Source of the DNA: Cryptosporangium aurantiacum
Lineage (GTDB): Bacteria > Actinomycetota > Actinomycetes > Mycobacteriales > Cryptosporangiaceae
Length of the DNA stretch: 64,000 bases
Assembly (NCBI RefSeq): GCF_900143005.1
Contig: NZ_FRCS01000004.1
Location: 496,001 to 560,000, forward strand
Direction of reading: 5' to 3'
Position 1 is the stretch's first letter; every line of letters starts with the position of its first letter. Below, in pieces: positions 36,102 through 43,785 of this stretch. The notes under the pieces are model-generated. The model saw only the letters and a program-made list of their open reading frames with translations. It ran no database searches and was not told the DNA's origin. The position numbers and the translations under genes were made by a program.

Positions 36102-38435
36102 TCACCACGGGAGCCGGGTCAGCCGACTTTCCGCCGTGCGGCGATAGAGCCGGTGGACGCGATCCCCGGACCCGGTCCGCTCCTCGGTCACCAGGAAGAC
36201 GTCGCCGTCGTCGGTGACCGCTATCCCGACCGTCCGCAGCCCCGCCACCGGCCGCACAAAACCCTCCGGGTCGATCCGCCGAGCGTCGTTCCCCCCGAAG
36301 TAGAGGCTGCCGTCCCGGGCGACCGCCAGCGCGAAGACGGCCTCCACCCCGACCTCGGTGGACTGCACGTCGTTGCGCAGCGGCCCGCTCGTACCGTCAC
36401 CGGCGAACGTCCGGATGAAACCGGAGCCGACCCGAACCACGCGGATCCGCCGGTTGCCCTGGTCGGCCACGAACAGCCGCACCCCGGACGAGTCGACGGC
36501 GAGCGCCGTCGGCGCGTTGAGCAGCGCCCAGCTCGCGTAGAAGCCGTCACCGCCGAACCCCCGCTGGCCGGTGCCCGCGAACGCCTCGATCGTCCCGTCG
36601 GACCGCACCCGGCTGACCTGGTTGCGCTGCTGCTCGGCGATCCAGAGCACGCCCTGGCTGCTCGCGGCGATCGAGAACGGCTCGGAGAGCCGCACCCGGG
36701 TGCCGCGTGTGCGGCCGTTCACCGGCCGGCTGCCGCCGCCGGCCACCGTGCTGATCCGGCCGTCGGTGGAGACCTTGCGCACGCGACGGTTGCCCAGGTC
36801 AGCGATGTACAGGTTGCCTGCACCGTCGACGGCCAGCGAGGCCGGATTGCTCAGCGACGCCCGCACGGCCGGGCCTCCGTCGCCGGAGAACCCCTCCCGG
36901 CCGTTGCCCGCGACGACGACGCCGCCGTCGCGGCTCACCCGCACCGAGTCGAACTTCCGGACCTCGCTACGCACGGGGTCGGAGACGTAGACCGTCGTGC
37001 CGTCCGTGACGATGCCGCCCGGCCCGGGGACGACGGCAGGCTCGGCGAATCGGCTCGCGCCCAGCCCGACGACGACCGCGGCGAGGGCCGCACCCAGCAC
37101 CGCCGCTCCGATCGCCAGCATCCGCCGGGGTAGCGCCGGGAAGCGTCCGTCCGGGCGCTTGCCGAGCAGCCACTGCGGTGTTGCGGTGACCACGAGCGCG
37201 CTGGTGGTGCTGCGGGTTTCGCCGCCCCAGGTCACCTCGTCCTGGCCGATCCGCGCCTCGTCGGCCGGTGGGTCGCGCGGTGCGGGCGAGGCTGGTGGTG
37301 CGGACAGGGCTGGTGGTGCGGGCGAGGCGGGTGGCAGTGCGGGGCGGTCGCGCAGTACCGGCAGGCGCACGGTCGCGGCGGTGGGCGGCGGTTCGTCCCG
37401 CAGCACCTCGTCCAGGCGGGCCGGGGGCGGTCCCCAGGGCCAATCCGGCAGTCGGCGGCCGACCGTGGTCTCGAACGGACGCACCAGCCCACCGCGGCCG
37501 GGGCCGGACGACTGCGCGGCGCTGCGCAGCTCGTCGTCGATCCGCACCGGCAGGCCTGCGCGGGCGAGCCAGTCCGAGCCGAACGCCTCCGCCGCTGCGG
37601 TGGCGAGGTCCAGGGCGTACGCCCGCGCGGTCGGCTGCCGCTCGTCCAGATCCTTGGCCAGCCCACGCAGGACAACGGCCGCGACCCGGGTGGCGACGTC
37701 CGGCATCGGCGGCGGTGGCTGGCTCAGGTGCTGCAGCAGCATCGCCGCGGGCGGCAGGTCGACCGAGAACAGCGGTCGGCCGGTGAGCAGCCGGTAGAGC
37801 ACGACGCTGAGCGAGTACAAATCGGTGCCGGGCCCGAGGCGTCCGAGCGACGCCTGCTCCGGTGCCATGTAGACCGGCGAGCCGACGAACGTGCTCGACG
37901 CCGCCGCCGTCCGGTCCAGGAGCTTCGCGATGCCGAAGTCGGTGACCTTGACCGTGCCGTCGCCGCTGAACAGCAGGTTGTCGGGCTTGACGTCGCGGTG
38001 CAGCACCCGGCGGCGGTGGGCGGCGTCCAGGCCGTCGGCGACCGCGAGCCCGAGGCCGCACGCGTACTCGGGCGTCACCCGGCGATTGCCGCGAGCGCCG
38101 AGGCTGCCACCGCTCAACCGCTCCATCACCAGCAGGTAGAGGCCTTCGCCCTCCACGTAGTCGTAGAGCCGGACGACGTGCGGGTGGTCGAGTTCGGCGA
38201 GGACCTGCGCCTCGGCCAGAAAGCGCTGCTCGGCCTCGGATGCCCGGTCAGCCTCGGATGCCCGGTCAGCCTCGGATGCCCGATCGCCCGTTCCGGCGAG
38301 CACCTTGACCGCGACCTCCCGGCCCAGCCTGCGGTGGCGCGCCGCGATGACCAGACCGAACGCGCCACGCCCGAGTTCCTCGCCCAGCACGTAGCCGGGT
38401 AGAGCCTCCTCGATACGCGCCCGATCAACGATCAT
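36102..38435 (-). CDS. PknD-like Ser/Thr protein kinase with NHL beta-propeller sensor
   Basis: A 777-residue receptor kinase. The kinase domain (about 15-280) looks active: glycine loop GRGAFG, Lys44 in VAVKVL, HRD at 146-148 (HRDVKPDN), DFG at 166-168 and SPVYMAPEQ. A Pro/Ala-rich juxtamembrane linker leads to one membrane helix (MLAIGAAVLGAALAAVVVGL). The outside part carries NHL repeats such as NLYIADLGNRRVRKV. Mycobacterial PknD has the same plan. An in-frame 18-bp triplication (about 38233-38285) encodes three DRASEA blocks after the Lys strand. A second kinase of this type, with a broken DFG, lies at 43786-46044. Confidence 0.92.
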   Translation of the reverse strand: MIVDRARIEEALPGYVLGEELGRGAFGLVIAARHRRLGREVAVKVLAGTGDRASEADRASEADRASEAEQRFLAEAQVLAELDHPHVVRLYDYVEGEGLYLLVMERLSGGSLGARGNRRVTPEYACGLGLAVADGLDAAHRRRVLHRDVKPDNLLFSGDGTVKVTDFGIAKLLDRTAAASSTFVGSPVYMAPEQASLGRLGPGTDLYSLSVVLYRLLTGRPLFSVDLPPAAMLLQHLSQPPPPMPDVATRVAAVVLRGLAKDLDERQPTARAYALDLATAAAEAFGSDWLARAGLPVRIDDELRSAAQSSGPGRGGLVRPFETTVGRRLPDWPWGPPPARLDEVLRDEPPPTAATVRLPVLRDRPALPPASPAPPALSAPPASPAPRDPPADEARIGQDEVTWGGETRSTTSALVVTATPQWLLGKRPDGRFPALPRRMLAIGAAVLGAALAAVVVGLGASRFAEPAVVPGPGGIVTDGTTVYVSDPVRSEVRKFDSVRVSRDGGVVVAGNGREGFSGDGGPAVRASLSNPASLAVDGAGNLYIADLGNRRVRKVSTDGRISTVAGGGSRPVNGRTRGTRVRLSEPFSIAASSQGVLWIAEQQRNQVSRVRSDGTIEAFAGTGQRGFGGDGFYASWALLNAPTALAVDSSGVRLFVADQGNRRIRVVRVGSGFIRTFAGDGTSGPLRNDVQSTEVGVEAVFALAVARDGSLYFGGNDARRIDPEGFVRPVAGLRTVGIAVTDDGDVFLVTEERTGSGDRVHRLYRRTAESRLTRLPW

Positions 38436-38613
38436 CCGGGGTCCGTTTCAGTTAGCGGCTCCAGCTCCACGCGACGACCGGGAGTAATCCTCCATGTCCG
38501 GCACGTCAGCCACAACGCGCACCAAGTCTCAACCCGACAACGGCTGCCCACTTCGGAATACGCGGCGGATTCTCCGGGTCGTTACAGCCATAGACGATCG
38601 TGGGAGGAACGGC

Positions 38614-39432
38614 ATGACCGACCGAAAATTCCGATTCGGACTCGTCGCGGCACCGAACCTGAGTGGCGACGCCTGGGTCGCTCTCGCCCGCCGTTCCGAG
38701 GCGCTCGGCTACGACACGCTGCTCGTTCCCGACACGCCGGATCTGGGATCGCCGCTGCCGGCTGCCGCGCTGGCCGCCGGGGCGACGACGACGTTGCGGG
38801 TGGGGACGTTCGTCCTGGTCGCGCCGGTTCGGCAACCCACGTCGATCGCCCGGGACGCCACGACGCTCGACCGCCTGACCGGGGGCCGTTTCGAGCTCGG
38901 GCTCGGCACCGGACGCCCGGGCGCCGACGAACTCGCCGCGATCCTCGGTACCGAACTGCCACCGCCGGCCGAACGAGTCGACCGGGTGGCCGACGTCGTC
39001 CGGGCGGTCCGCGAGCAGGGCGACGCGACGCGAATCCTGATCGCCGGCACCGGAACCCGCATCCTCACGCTGGCCGGGCAGGTCGCCGACACGGTGTCGT
39101 TCGCGCTGCCACCCTCGGAGAACGACGCCGCGCTGGAGCGGGTCGTCACGCTGGTGCGCGATGCCGCCGGCGACCGATTCGACCAGGTGGAGCTCGCGAC
39201 GAACCTGGTGATCGTGGGTGAGCGTGAGGTGCCGGGGGTCTCCGCGTGGCTCGGCGGTACACCCGCCGAGCTGGCGGCGGCCGGGTCGATCGCCGTGCTG
39301 CTCGGGTCCCCGGCCGAGATGGCCGATCGGCTGGCCCGGCGCCGGGACGCGCTCGGTGTCTCCTACGTGACGCTGAACGCGACCTCGATCGACGATTTCG
39401 CCCCGGTCGTCGAACGCCTCGCCGGTACGTAG
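38614..39432 (+). CDS. LLM-class (F420/FMN-dependent) oxidoreductase
   Basis: A 272-residue luciferase-like TIM-barrel protein. FGLVAAPNLSGDAWVALARRSEALGYDTLLVPD and TTTLRVGTFVLVAPVRQPTSIARDATTLDRLTGGRFELGLGTG are the classic LLM blocks, nearest to F420-dependent enzymes of actinomycetes. ATG at 38614 follows GGGAGGAA. It is divergent from the PknD-like kinase across a 178-bp gap and ends 14 bases from the convergent reactivase gene. Substrate unknown. Confidence 0.88.
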   Translation: MTDRKFRFGLVAAPNLSGDAWVALARRSEALGYDTLLVPDTPDLGSPLPAAALAAGATTTLRVGTFVLVAPVRQPTSIARDATTLDRLTGGRFELGLGTGRPGADELAAILGTELPPPAERVDRVADVVRAVREQGDATRILIAGTGTRILTLAGQVADTVSFALPPSENDAALERVVTLVRDAAGDRFDQVELATNLVIVGEREVPGVSAWLGGTPAELAAAGSIAVLLGSPAEMADRLARRRDALGVSYVTLNATSIDDFAPVVERLAGT

Positions 39433-39445
39433 AGCCGAGCCGCGC

Positions 39446-41122
39446 TCAGAGTGCCGCGAGTGCGGCGAGTGCGAGACCCCAGGCGACCGCGTAGCGGTGG
39501 CCGAGGGCACCGGCGACGTTGCCGCGCCCGAGCCCGACGCCGTCCGGCAGCACGGCGTCGACGATGCGCAGCACCTCGTCGTCACCCGCGGGACCACCCA
39601 CCACGAGCACCGTCCCGGTCACGCCGTCCTGCAGCCCGCGCCGGACGGCGGTACCGAGCACGGCCTGCTTCAGCGCGAGCCGGAACGACCGCCACTCCGC
39701 CGGTCCGATCCGGACGCTGATCGGCAGCAGCCCGGCCGGTCCCGGCGCGGCCAGCCAACCGACGGCCCCGGCCTGCTGCGGCACCGGCAGGAACGTCTTG
39801 TCGCCGTCCTCCTGCGTCGCGAGCTGGGGTGTCTCCAGCCGCACGGCCGGGCCGCGTTTGGCCCACTCCGCGGCGCCGCGGGTCACGCCGAGCCCGAGCG
39901 CGACCGCAGCGGTCAACAGGTCACCGCCGCCGGCCACCACCCGTTCCCCCTCGGGGCGGACCACGTCGACGGTGCCGCCGCCGAGATCAACGACGACGGC
40001 GTCCGGCGGGGCGCCGGGCGTCGTCACCGCACCGACGTGCGCCGCGGTCGCCTCGCTGGTGGCGCACACCACCGGCACGCCCAGCGCGCTGCCGAGCAGA
40101 ACGTCGGCCGGTACCGGACCGGCCGTAGGGAGCAGGCCCGCCAGCGCGTAACCACCCTCGTTCGTGCCCGCCCGGAACAGCAGCGACGACGCGAGCGCGC
40201 CGACGTCCACGACCGCGAGGTCGGCCACCACGATCGGATCCCCGCCGTCGAGGGCGTAGCGTGCGAAGGCGCCCGGCCGAGCGTCCGCCAGAAGACGGGC
40301 CGCCTCCGCGAGGGAAACCGCGCCGTCTGGCGTCCACACTCGACTTGGGAGCGGTTCCGAGGACACGTCGGACGCGGAGCCGCCGACCGTCACCACCGCG
40401 CTGGAGACGTCGGCCAGTTGCCGCGCCACCCGGCGCAGCGCGCCGCTGTCCGCCGGGACAGCCCCGAACGAGGTGGCCCCGAACGAGGTGGCCAGGAACA
40501 GGGGGTCGGTCAACGACCGCAGCGGACGCCCCGGCTCAGCCACCTCGACCGCCACCAGCGCGGATCCGGCCACCGCAGCGAGGTCCACACCGTCCACGAT
40601 CGGCACCGGGGCGCCGAGCCGGTTCGCGACCAGCCGCGCCTCGTCGGCGGCGAGCAGCACCGCGACGATCGGGGCCCCCGCCGAGAGCAGCGCACGCAGC
40701 CGGGCGGCGGCCTCCCGGTAGCCGACCGCCACCAGCGCGACCACCGGCTCACCGGACGCCGGGACCTCGTCGAGCGGCACCGGCCGCCCGATGCCCACCC
40801 CGGAGCCGCCCGGCGACGAGACACCGGCCGTCAGCACCCGGAACCGGCCGGTGTCGGGTGGCGGCTCCGGCACCGTGGCCGCCGACGTCCTGACCGGGCG
40901 CAGCGGCGCCACCGCGGCCAGCGCCACGGTGCCGGAGACCCGCCGGGCCAGCCGGCGCACCAGCGCAGCCGCACCCTGCACCGAGGACGGCGAGCCCTTC
41001 GCGCCCCTGGTCATCGTCCGGTCCCAGGCCACCGGCGTGCCCGTCGTGGCGTCGGCGAGCACCACCTCGGTGGTGGCGTTTCCGATATCGACGCCGGCGA
41101 CCAGCGGAGGTGTCACCGGCAC
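39446..41122 (-). CDS. ddrA: Diol/glycerol dehydratase reactivase large subunit
   Basis: A 558-residue ATPase that exchanges damaged B12 from diol dehydratase. The actin-like fold shows in VAGVDIGNATTEVVLAD (phosphate 1), AVVVDLGGGTVDVV (phosphate 2), TNEGGYALAGLLPT and VLVVGGPAGDDEV. It is slightly shorter than the roughly 610-residue PduG/DdrA. Start GTG 41122 overlaps the small-subunit gene by ten bases. No small reactivase subunit (DdrB/PduH) gene is seen anywhere in the window. Confidence 0.9.
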   Translation of the reverse strand: MPVTPPLVAGVDIGNATTEVVLADATTGTPVAWDRTMTRGAKGSPSSVQGAAALVRRLARRVSGTVALAAVAPLRPVRTSAATVPEPPPDTGRFRVLTAGVSSPGGSGVGIGRPVPLDEVPASGEPVVALVAVGYREAAARLRALLSAGAPIVAVLLAADEARLVANRLGAPVPIVDGVDLAAVAGSALVAVEVAEPGRPLRSLTDPLFLATSFGATSFGAVPADSGALRRVARQLADVSSAVVTVGGSASDVSSEPLPSRVWTPDGAVSLAEAARLLADARPGAFARYALDGGDPIVVADLAVVDVGALASSLLFRAGTNEGGYALAGLLPTAGPVPADVLLGSALGVPVVCATSEATAAHVGAVTTPGAPPDAVVVDLGGGTVDVVRPEGERVVAGGGDLLTAAVALGLGVTRGAAEWAKRGPAVRLETPQLATQEDGDKTFLPVPQQAGAVGWLAAPGPAGLLPISVRIGPAEWRSFRLALKQAVLGTAVRRGLQDGVTGTVLVVGGPAGDDEVLRIVDAVLPDGVGLGRGNVAGALGHRYAVAWGLALAALAAL

Positions 41123-41541
41123 AGGCCGCGGCGGCGGTAGACCTCGGCGGCCTCCCGCACCAGCGCCGCGTTGATCGGCGCGTTGCGGGCGTCCAGCCAG
41201 GCCGCGATCTCCTCGAGCTCCTCGAACGTGCTGCGCCGGGGCCGCAGCGCCTCGTAGATCCGCATCACGTCGGCGTCGTCGAGCGCGGTGAGCTCGGCCG
41301 CCCGGCGGAAGTTCGCGGCCAGCTGCGGGTTGGCGTGCTGTTCCGCGACCTGGGCCTGGTGCTCCAGGGTCTCCGGGTGGATCCGCAGGTCGTCAGTGGT
41401 CACCTCACCGGCCCGCACGGCGTCGAGCGTCAGGGAGTCCAACGGCCGCCCGGAGAACGCCTTGGTCAATGAACCCTTTTCAACCTCCGGCGTGCTCGGA
41501 GGTGAGGCGGCCTCAGTTGTCGCCGGTCGAAAAGGATTCAT
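41113..41541 (-). CDS. pduE: Diol/glycerol dehydratase small subunit
   Basis: A 142-residue small (gamma) subunit. The conserved core is SGRPLDSLTLDAVRAGEVTT then LRIHPETLEHQAQVAEQHANPQLAANFRRAAEL. ATG at 41541 overlaps the fused large-subunit gene by 29 bp. The first 24 codons lie wholly in the 71-bp element (41470-41540), so this tail is element-derived. A TTG at 41469, just behind the AAAAGGG of the element's arm, would start translation nearer the conserved core and is a real alternative. Confidence 0.88.
   Translation of the reverse strand: MNPFRPATTEAASPPSTPEVEKGSLTKAFSGRPLDSLTLDAVRAGEVTTDDLRIHPETLEHQAQVAEQHANPQLAANFRRAAELTALDDADVMRIYEALRPRRSTFEELEEIAAWLDARNAPINAALVREAAEVYRRRGLCR
41470..41540 (-). 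repeat. 71-bp intercistronic inverted-repeat element, copy A
   Basis: Ends read TGAACCCTTTTCAACC and GGTCGAAAAGGATTCA (plus strand) and are inverted repeats of each other. Copy B at 56593-56663 has the same ends, the same 71-bp length and an unrelated middle. Stem position 6 changes together on both arms (C here, T in copy B). The two non-Watson-Crick positions become G-U pairs only in minus-strand RNA, which is the sense of the surrounding operon. The element encodes the C-terminal end of the fused dehydratase subunit and the N-terminal tail of the small subunit. Confidence 0.8.
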
Positions 41542-43771
41542 CCGTTACCTTCAGTTCGTCCGGGCCGAGCGGGGCGCAGCACCCGCGCTCGACGGCGACC
41601 AGCGACACGACCGCGGTGTGGTACCGGGCCTCGATCGCCTCGTCGGTATAGGGGTTCTTGGCCGGTTCGGGTGTGGCGCCGCGGGCGTGCCGGGCCGCAT
41701 TCACCCCGAGCAGCCGGTAGTGGGAACGCTCCAGGGCAGGTGCCACCGAGTACAGCTCCAGGTTGGCCAGCGGCGGCAGGTCGCGCCGGTGGATCAGCGC
41801 GGTGCCCTTGGCCTGCAGCCCGACCGCGACGCCGGAACCGGCCAAGCGGGCCGCGGAGAGCCCGACCATGCCGAGGTCGAGCGTGTCGTTGATCCGGACG
41901 ACACGGCCGACGCACCCCTCCTCTTCGATCCCGGCCAGGATCTCGCGGAGCACGTCGACCACCGGTAGGCCGGACAGCGTCCGCCAGATCTCGCGGCCGG
42001 TCGCCGGGGAGACGCCGACCAGCACCTCCCTGGGGTCGGTCCCGGGAAGCGCGGGCCCCACCACCGAGAGTTCGGAGGAGGCCCAGGAGGCCTGCTCGGC
42101 GCGGAGGTCCTCGACCGAGCGGGCCTGCCGGATGTCGTCGATCTCCGCCTGCCTGGCTTCCGACGGCTCGTAGCCGGTACCCGGCCCCGCGTAGTCGTTC
42201 GGGTCGGTGACCAGCGAGAGCACGTTCATCGACGAGTCGAAGATCGCCGCGGTCTGCAGGTAGTCGCCGACGACGCGGGCCTTGAGCATGGCCAGCACGC
42301 GTTCGGCCTCCTCCTCGAACCCGGACTCGGCCAGCGCGGTGACCACGTCGACCATCGACAGGCCCGACTCCCGGATCGTGCGGGCGGCGTTGAGGACGCT
42401 CAGCGCGTCGTCACCCACCAGGTCCTTGGAGCCGACGGCGTCCACGGCGGCGTCCACCGATTCGTCAGAAAGGTCCGCGAGGCCGAACCACCGGTACACC
42501 GCCTGCACCGCCTCGGCGGCCCGGCGCCGCAGCGCGCCCAGCGACTCCGGCGGGGCGGTCTTCAGACCGCCGTCGACACCCCAGTCGCGCTGCAGCGCGA
42601 GCCAGTCGTCGAGGTCCTCGGCGTTCCAGTTGCTCGGGCCGAACATGTTGTCGTAGCGCTGGATCGTGCCGAAGCCGCTGCAGACGAAGTCGGAGCCGGC
42701 CAGCAGGATCGGCAGCGTCCGCGAGGTGCGGCGGACGTCGGACTCGCTCATCAGCGCGTCGTTGCCGGTGCAGGCCTCCAGGTTGCGGGCCATCACCATC
42801 ACGTTCTCGGCCATCAGCTCCCGGACGCCCGCGGGAACGGCCGCCGCTACCGACGCCCCGTCGATCCCGCCGTTCTGCACACCCTGCGCGCCGATCGCAC
42901 GGGCCAGCGAGACGCAGCGCGACTCCAGGTAGAGCATCGAGCGGCGTTCCGCGCCGCCCATCAGCACCTCGGCGCCGGCGCCCGACGACACCCGCATCTT
43001 GATGCCCCGGGACGCGTACGCGGAGGTCAGGAACGCCTTCGACCAGGGGGTGTCGTCGCCGTCGGTGAACACGCCCTCGGTGCCGTAGAGCGAGACGGTC
43101 TCGGCGTAGGAGACGAAGCCGCGCAGGCCGAGTTCGAGTTCCAGCGCCTCTTCGACCGAGCACTGGACGAGCACCCCGGCGGCGCCCACCGCGGCGCCGA
43201 CGCTCACCGCGACCGCGTTGGAGGGCGCGTCGGCGAGCACCGGCACCGTGGTCTCCAGCTCGCGGAAACCGTAGGCGGCGGCTGTCGCGGCGTCGGCGGC
43301 GAGCAGCAGCGGGTCGTCGGCGCGGTTCGTCACGTGGCCCTGGTTGCTGGGCGTCCGGCGAGCCCGCAGCTTGGTCATCGCCATCGTCAGCTCGGCCGGT
43401 CGGAGCAGCGCCAGGACGCGGGCGAGCTTGGCCGGTGTGCACCCCGCCACGAGCCGCACCACCTCGGCACGCGGCACGGCGAAATCCACGAACAGACGCG
43501 CCAGTTCGACGTCGGAGAACGCCGTGGCCTCCTCGGCGACGCTCAGGTCCAAGCCGTGCGCCGCGATGAACGCGTCGATCGTGTCGAAGTCCGCTTCGGC
43601 GACGCCGTCCAGCTCGACGACCCGGCCGTCCACCAGCCGCAGGGACGGCTCCGGGTCGTACGGCGAGCGCAGCGCCACCAGGCCGAGATCGGCGTTCTCC
43701 ACCGCGAACCCGTCGAGGTTCACGCGCCGGGCGTCCAAGTCGCGGATTCGCCCCACCCGCCGATCGGCCAT
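41513..43771 (-). CDS. pduCD: Coenzyme-B12 diol/glycerol dehydratase, large and medium subunits fused
   Basis: A 752-residue fusion. Residues 1 to about 555 are the TIM-barrel large subunit (PduC): LFVDFAVPRAEVVRLVAGCTP, TNRADDPLLLAADAATAAAYGFRE, the substrate/B12 region EGVFTDGDDTPWSKAFL and SGAGAEVLMG, and CTGNDALMSESDVRRTSRTLP. From about 580 the medium subunit (PduD) follows: VLVGVSPATGREIWRTLSGLPV and AGIEEEGCVGRVVRINDTLDLG. It would convert 1,2-propanediol to propionaldehyde or glycerol to 3-hydroxypropionaldehyde with adenosylcobalamin. AAAGGGAGAG precedes ATG 43771. The last eight codons lie in the 71-bp element. No shell protein genes are found. Confidence 0.9.
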   Translation of the reverse strand: MADRRVGRIRDLDARRVNLDGFAVENADLGLVALRSPYDPEPSLRLVDGRVVELDGVAEADFDTIDAFIAAHGLDLSVAEEATAFSDVELARLFVDFAVPRAEVVRLVAGCTPAKLARVLALLRPAELTMAMTKLRARRTPSNQGHVTNRADDPLLLAADAATAAAYGFRELETTVPVLADAPSNAVAVSVGAAVGAAGVLVQCSVEEALELELGLRGFVSYAETVSLYGTEGVFTDGDDTPWSKAFLTSAYASRGIKMRVSSGAGAEVLMGGAERRSMLYLESRCVSLARAIGAQGVQNGGIDGASVAAAVPAGVRELMAENVMVMARNLEACTGNDALMSESDVRRTSRTLPILLAGSDFVCSGFGTIQRYDNMFGPSNWNAEDLDDWLALQRDWGVDGGLKTAPPESLGALRRRAAEAVQAVYRWFGLADLSDESVDAAVDAVGSKDLVGDDALSVLNAARTIRESGLSMVDVVTALAESGFEEEAERVLAMLKARVVGDYLQTAAIFDSSMNVLSLVTDPNDYAGPGTGYEPSEARQAEIDDIRQARSVEDLRAEQASWASSELSVVGPALPGTDPREVLVGVSPATGREIWRTLSGLPVVDVLREILAGIEEEGCVGRVVRINDTLDLGMVGLSAARLAGSGVAVGLQAKGTALIHRRDLPPLANLELYSVAPALERSHYRLLGVNAARHARGATPEPAKNPYTDEAIEARYHTAVVSLVAVERGCCAPLGPDELKVTDESFSTGDN

Positions 43772-43785
43772 GCACTCTCCCTTTG

